From contig JAFGTR010000100.1 of the NCBI GenBank assembly GCA_016934055.1, positions 1 to 43,119 of the forward strand: DNA of 43,119 bases, given 5' to 3'. A program made the position numbers and the translations under genes. This stretch comes from Bacteroidales bacterium. GTDB lineage: Bacteria; Bacteroidota; Bacteroidia; Bacteroidales; UBA10428. This document shows, in pieces, positions 40,715-43,119 of the stretch. Position 1 is the first letter of the stretch. Every line of letters begins with the position of its first letter. The notes beneath the pieces are model-generated. The model was not told the origin of the DNA, searched no databases, and saw only the letters and a list, made by a program, of their open reading frames with translations.

Positions 40715-41469
40715 AAGATAGTAAAGTAAACGTTAAAGACCTCTCTTTTTACTACGGGACCAACAGAGCCCTGAAGGATATCAGTATGGTGATTCCTGAA
40801 AAGCAGGTTACAGCTTTTATCGGCCCCTCGGGATGCGGCAAGTCTACTTTTCTGCGAACGCTGAACCGGATGAACGACCTGATTGATAATACACGCATTG
40901 AAGGTGAAGTGATGATTGATGGTGTCAATATTTACGATAATAATGTTGATGTCGTGAATCTGCGGAAAAAAGTGGGCATGATCTTTCAGAAATCAAATCC
41001 TTTTGCCAAATCTATCTATGATAACATAGCTTATGGGCCAAGAATTAATGGCATGAAGAACAATAATGAGCTTGATGAAATCGTGGAAATATCACTTAAG
41101 CAGGCCGCCATCTGGGATGAAGTAAAAGACCGTCTTAAAATGTCAGCCCTTAGTCTTTCAGGTGGACAACAACAACGTGTTTGCATTGCCAGGACACTGG
41201 CTGTAAATCCTGAGATTATTTTAATGGATGAACCGGCCAGCGCACTCGATCCGATCTCTACCTCCAAAATAGAGGAGCTGATACATGAACTGAAGAAAGT
41301 ATACACTATTATTATAGTGACACATAATATGCAACAGGCAGCGCGTACCAGTGATTATACCGCGTTCTTTTACCTGGGGGAACTGGTGGAAATGGATAAA
41401 ACGAAGACTATCTTTACCAATCCGGGCAAAAAGCAGACGGAGGATTATATATCGGGGAGGTTTGGATAG
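40711..41469 (+). CDS. pstB: Phosphate ABC transporter ATP-binding protein PstB
   Basis: A 252-residue ABC ATPase. Walker [10 protein letters not shown] (about 37-45), Q-loop [20 protein letters not shown] (family-specific for PstB; part quoted), signature LSGGQQQR (about 149-156), Walker [14 protein letters not shown] (about 169-181) and the H-loop VTHNMQQA. It powers PstCA. Length and motifs are complete. The phoU gene follows after 168 bp of heptamer repeats, an unusually long gap within this operon. Confidence 0.97.
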   Translation: MKDSKVNVKDLSFYYGTNRALKDISMVIPEKQVTAFIGPSGCGKSTFLRTLNRMNDLIDNTRIEGEVMIDGVNIYDNNVDVVNLRKKVGMIFQKSNPFAKSIYDNIAYGPRINGMKNNNELDEIVEISLKQAAIWDEVKDRLKMSALSLSGGQQQRVCIARTLAVNPEIILMDEPASALDPISTSKIEELIHELKKVYTIIIVTHNMQQAARTSDYTAFFYLGELVEMDKTKTIFTNPGKKQTEDYISGRFG

Positions 41470-41474
41470 GGAAT

Positions 41475-41530
41475 AGTGACAAGTGAATAGTGAAAAGTGA
41501 TTAGTGAAAAGTGAATAGTGAAAAGTGATT
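41475..41530. repeat. Heptamer tandem array AGTGAAA/AGTGAAT/AGTGATT (8 units)
   Basis: Eight exact 7-bp units: AGTGACA, AGTGAAT, AGTGAAA, AGTGATT, AGTGAAA, AGTGAAT, AGTGAAA, AGTGATT. It begins 5 bp after the pstB stop codon. A higher-order alternation is visible. Confidence 0.9.
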
Positions 41531-41560
41531 AGGAGTGTAATAATTAAAATTCCGATTCGT

Positions 41561-41602
41561 AACTACTGGCTACTAGCCACTAGCTACTGGCTACTCTCTA
41601 CT
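41561..41602. repeat. Heptamer tandem array GGCTACT/AGCTACT (6 units)
   Basis: AACTACT, GGCTACT, AGCCACT, AGCTACT, GGCTACT, CTCTACT: exact 7-bp period, different consensus from the array 30 bp upstream. The two arrays fill most of the pstB-phoU gap. Confidence 0.88.
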
Positions 41603-41637
41603 GAAAAGCAGTATTAATAAATATAAAGTTAAAATAT

Positions 41638-42360
41638 ATGCAGACTTATTTTGAAGCAGAACTGGCCAAATTAAGAAAACGGGTGGCTAAGATGCTGAGC
41701 CTGTCATCGGGCCAGGTTGACAAGTCATTCCAGGTGCTGTTGAACAGTGATACGGATATGATAGCCCAGATAAAGCATGATGAAAACAGGGTGGATAAGC
41801 TCGACATAAAGATCGACAAATTGTGCCAGCGTATTTTTGCCCTGGCACAGCCGGTTGCCGGTGATCTGCGTTTTATCATGGCCTCCCTGAGGATCGGCAA
41901 TGAAATGGAACGAATCAGCGATATGGCCTTTGAAATAACCAAACGCTCGGAATCAGTGAGCCAGTATCCTGAAATCCTCAGCCAGTATGAAATTCCGGGT
42001 CTGTTGGATCAGATCCGAAAATTATTTATTCAGTTGAATGAAGCATTCAGCAATAATAATGCTATGCTGGCTTATGATATTATTGCACGATGCAAAGAGA
42101 GGGAAGAAGATTGCGAATCCATTTTCAGGGAAGTCGTCTCACAGATGACAAAAAAGTCAAATGTGATCATTATTGCCACTGACCTTATATTGATCATAAG
42201 AAACCTGGAACGGATCATCGGTCATGTTGAGAATATAGCCGAGTCAATTATCTTTATTGTTGACGCAAAAATTGTAAGACATCCGAAATTAAGTGCAGAC
42301 AAACAAAAAGAAGAACCAGGTCAGAATAACGGAGCAGGTGAAGGCTTTTCATCTGAATAA
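41638..42360 (+). CDS. phoU: Phosphate transport system regulator PhoU
   Basis: A 240-residue cytoplasmic protein built of two three-helix PhoU repeats (about 10-100 and 115-210), marked by repeated E/DxxxD metal-binding patterns: HDENRVDKLDIKIDKLC (part of repeat one) and KEREEDCESIFREV (repeat two). RFIMASLRIGNEMERISDMA and LERIIGHVENIAE are the conserved helix-three motifs. In other bacteria PhoU links the Pst transporter to PhoR and prevents regulon induction when phosphate is ample. Last gene of the pst operon, separated from pstB by two heptamer arrays. Confidence 0.95.
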   Translation: MQTYFEAELAKLRKRVAKMLSLSSGQVDKSFQVLLNSDTDMIAQIKHDENRVDKLDIKIDKLCQRIFALAQPVAGDLRFIMASLRIGNEMERISDMAFEITKRSESVSQYPEILSQYEIPGLLDQIRKLFIQLNEAFSNNNAMLAYDIIARCKEREEDCESIFREVVSQMTKKSNVIIIATDLILIIRNLERIIGHVENIAESIIFIVDAKIVRHPKLSADKQKEEPGQNNGAGEGFSSE

Positions 42361-42381
42361 ATCTTTCTGACATTATTGAAG

Positions 42382-43059
42382 CTATATTTCTTCAAAGTCT
42401 TCCCTGGGCGAGCCGCAAACCGGGCATACCCAGTCTGACGGAAGATCGGCAAATCTTTTACCTTCCTTTTCTTCATCATAAATGTATCCGCATTCTGTAC
42501 ACCTGTATTTTTTAAAGGCCGTGCTGCCAGTCTTTTTTCCCAGCTTCGACGGGTTAATATATGTCGGGGCATTTTTTGGCGAAAAGCTCTTTTTTACCTG
42601 ACGGTAATGCTGGTATGTCATAGGCTCGGGAGAATCATCAAGCATTTCTGAATGGTTGAGTTCACCGATGAAAAGAAGATGTGTGCCCACATCAAAAGTC
42701 TCTGTGACCTTACATTCAAGAAATGCAATGGCATTATTCAACACAACAGGAACACCTGTTTCGCCGTACTTCACCTTCATGCCTTCGAGCTTGTTAAAAT
42801 TCTCTCCGCTTTTATAACCGAACCGTTGGAATATATCACTGTCAGTATCGCTATGCAATACAGAAACTGCAAATGCTCCTGTTTTTCGAATGAATTGTGC
42901 TGTATAATTATCTTTGTTACAACAGGTTGCAAAACGCGGAGGTTCGGCGGTAACCTGGAACACAGTATTGGATATAAAGCCATTGCCCTTGTCCTTATTT
43001 CCTGAACTGACAATGTATAAACCATAGGTTACCTTAAATAAAGCTTCGAAATCGATCAT
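42382..43059 (-). CDS. Flavin reductase-rubredoxin fusion protein
   Basis: 225 residues starting at MIDFEALFKVTYGLYIVSSG; an in-frame Met 16 codons upstream lacks conservation. N-terminal ~155 residues are an FMN-binding flavin reductase-like domain (ITGxxxSPP-type region as NTVFQVTAEPPRFATCCNK, then FGYKSGENFNKLEG and NNAIAFLECKV). C-terminal ~45 residues are rubredoxin with both iron knuckles, CTECGYIYD and CPVCGSPREDFEE. The fusion should pass electrons from NAD(P)H-reduced flavin to its own Fe(Cys)4 site or on to a partner. In anaerobes such proteins serve oxygen or peroxide detoxification. Convergent with phoU, 21 bp apart. Confidence 0.92.
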   Translation of the reverse strand: MIDFEALFKVTYGLYIVSSGNKDKGNGFISNTVFQVTAEPPRFATCCNKDNYTAQFIRKTGAFAVSVLHSDTDSDIFQRFGYKSGENFNKLEGMKVKYGETGVPVVLNNAIAFLECKVTETFDVGTHLLFIGELNHSEMLDDSPEPMTYQHYRQVKKSFSPKNAPTYINPSKLGKKTGSTAFKKYRCTECGYIYDEEKEGKRFADLPSDWVCPVCGSPREDFEEI

Positions 43060-43079
43060 GGTGTTTTTACAATTATTAT

Positions 43080-43119
43080 AGAACAAAGAATTGAGAACAA
43101 AGATCAAAGAACAAAGATG
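43080..43119. repeat. Heptamer tandem array AGAACAA/AGATCAA (runs off the window)
   Basis: AGAACAA, AGAATTG, AGAACAA, AGATCAA, AGAACAA, then AGATG at the window end. Same units as 27950-28019, 15 kb away. It lies just upstream of the flavin reductase-rubredoxin gene. Confidence 0.85.

Noticed and set aside
41031..41306. 91-codon minus-strand frame opposite pstB
   Set aside because: Antisense to the ABC signature and Walker B region of pstB.
42361..42381. Terminator between phoU and the flavin reductase-rubredoxin gene
   Set aside because: Only a weak TTGAAG/CTTCAA pairing that runs into the coding end; not enough to call.

Overview
The window looks like a chromosomal segment of a Bacteroidota bacterium, probably a Bacteroidales-like environmental lineage. 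The basis is: type IX secretion (T9SS) C-terminal sorting domains, a FISUMP surface protein, a beta-propeller sensor kinase with Y_Y_Y domain next to an AraC-output hybrid kinase, DUF1573, DUF4143 and DUF6057 proteins, AT-rich start contexts, and several promoter-like TAnnTTTG boxes. No rRNA, tRNA, integrase or intact insertion sequence was seen. Species cannot be named from the sequence.

Layout. 1-7.8 kb: housekeeping and small metabolic genes (valS on minus; DUF1573 lipoprotein, PLP aminotransferase, short-chain dehydrogenase, START-like protein, DUF2062 membrane protein on plus). 7.9-12.9 kb, minus strand: a surface locus made of two tandem modules, each a ~155-residue T9SS-sorted protein followed by a large secreted repeat protein without a sorting domain. 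12.9-15.3 kb: NmrA-like NAD(P)-binding protein and an AAA ATPase/DUF4143 gene with two helically phased palindromes in front. 15.4-21.2 kb: a propeller histidine kinase without receiver, and a sensorless REC-HisKA-HATPase-REC-AraC protein, together resembling a hybrid two-component system split over two genes. 21.4-23.3 kb: B12-binding radical SAM protein and a decayed Nramp-like transporter fragment. 23.5-27 kb: DUF6057-like membrane protein coupled to a PD40 lipoprotein with one CxxCH haem-type motif. 27.2-33.8 kb: DUF218, serine hydrolase, a collapsed alpha-amylase, an ICMT-like methyltransferase, a membrane protein and a small secreted ORF containing a palindromic repeat. 33.9-42.4 kb: a phosphate regulon, phoB-phoR-TPR leftward and pstSCAB-phoU rightward, from a shared intergenic region with two opposed 11-bp-period arrays that look like Pho boxes. 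42.4-43.1 kb: flavin reductase-rubredoxin fusion.

Three observations stand out. First, intergenic spacers carry many degenerate short tandem arrays with exact periods of 7, 8 or 9 bp; the heptamer form appears at least nine times with differing consensus, one of them inside a coding region. Second, three genes (pstS, an alpha-amylase, probably an Nramp transporter) look like internal deletions; in pstS and the amylase the start and C-terminal end are kept and the middle is lost in frame. Third, small palindromic or MITE-like elements are abundant. Assignments come from reading motifs by eye; no database search was possible.
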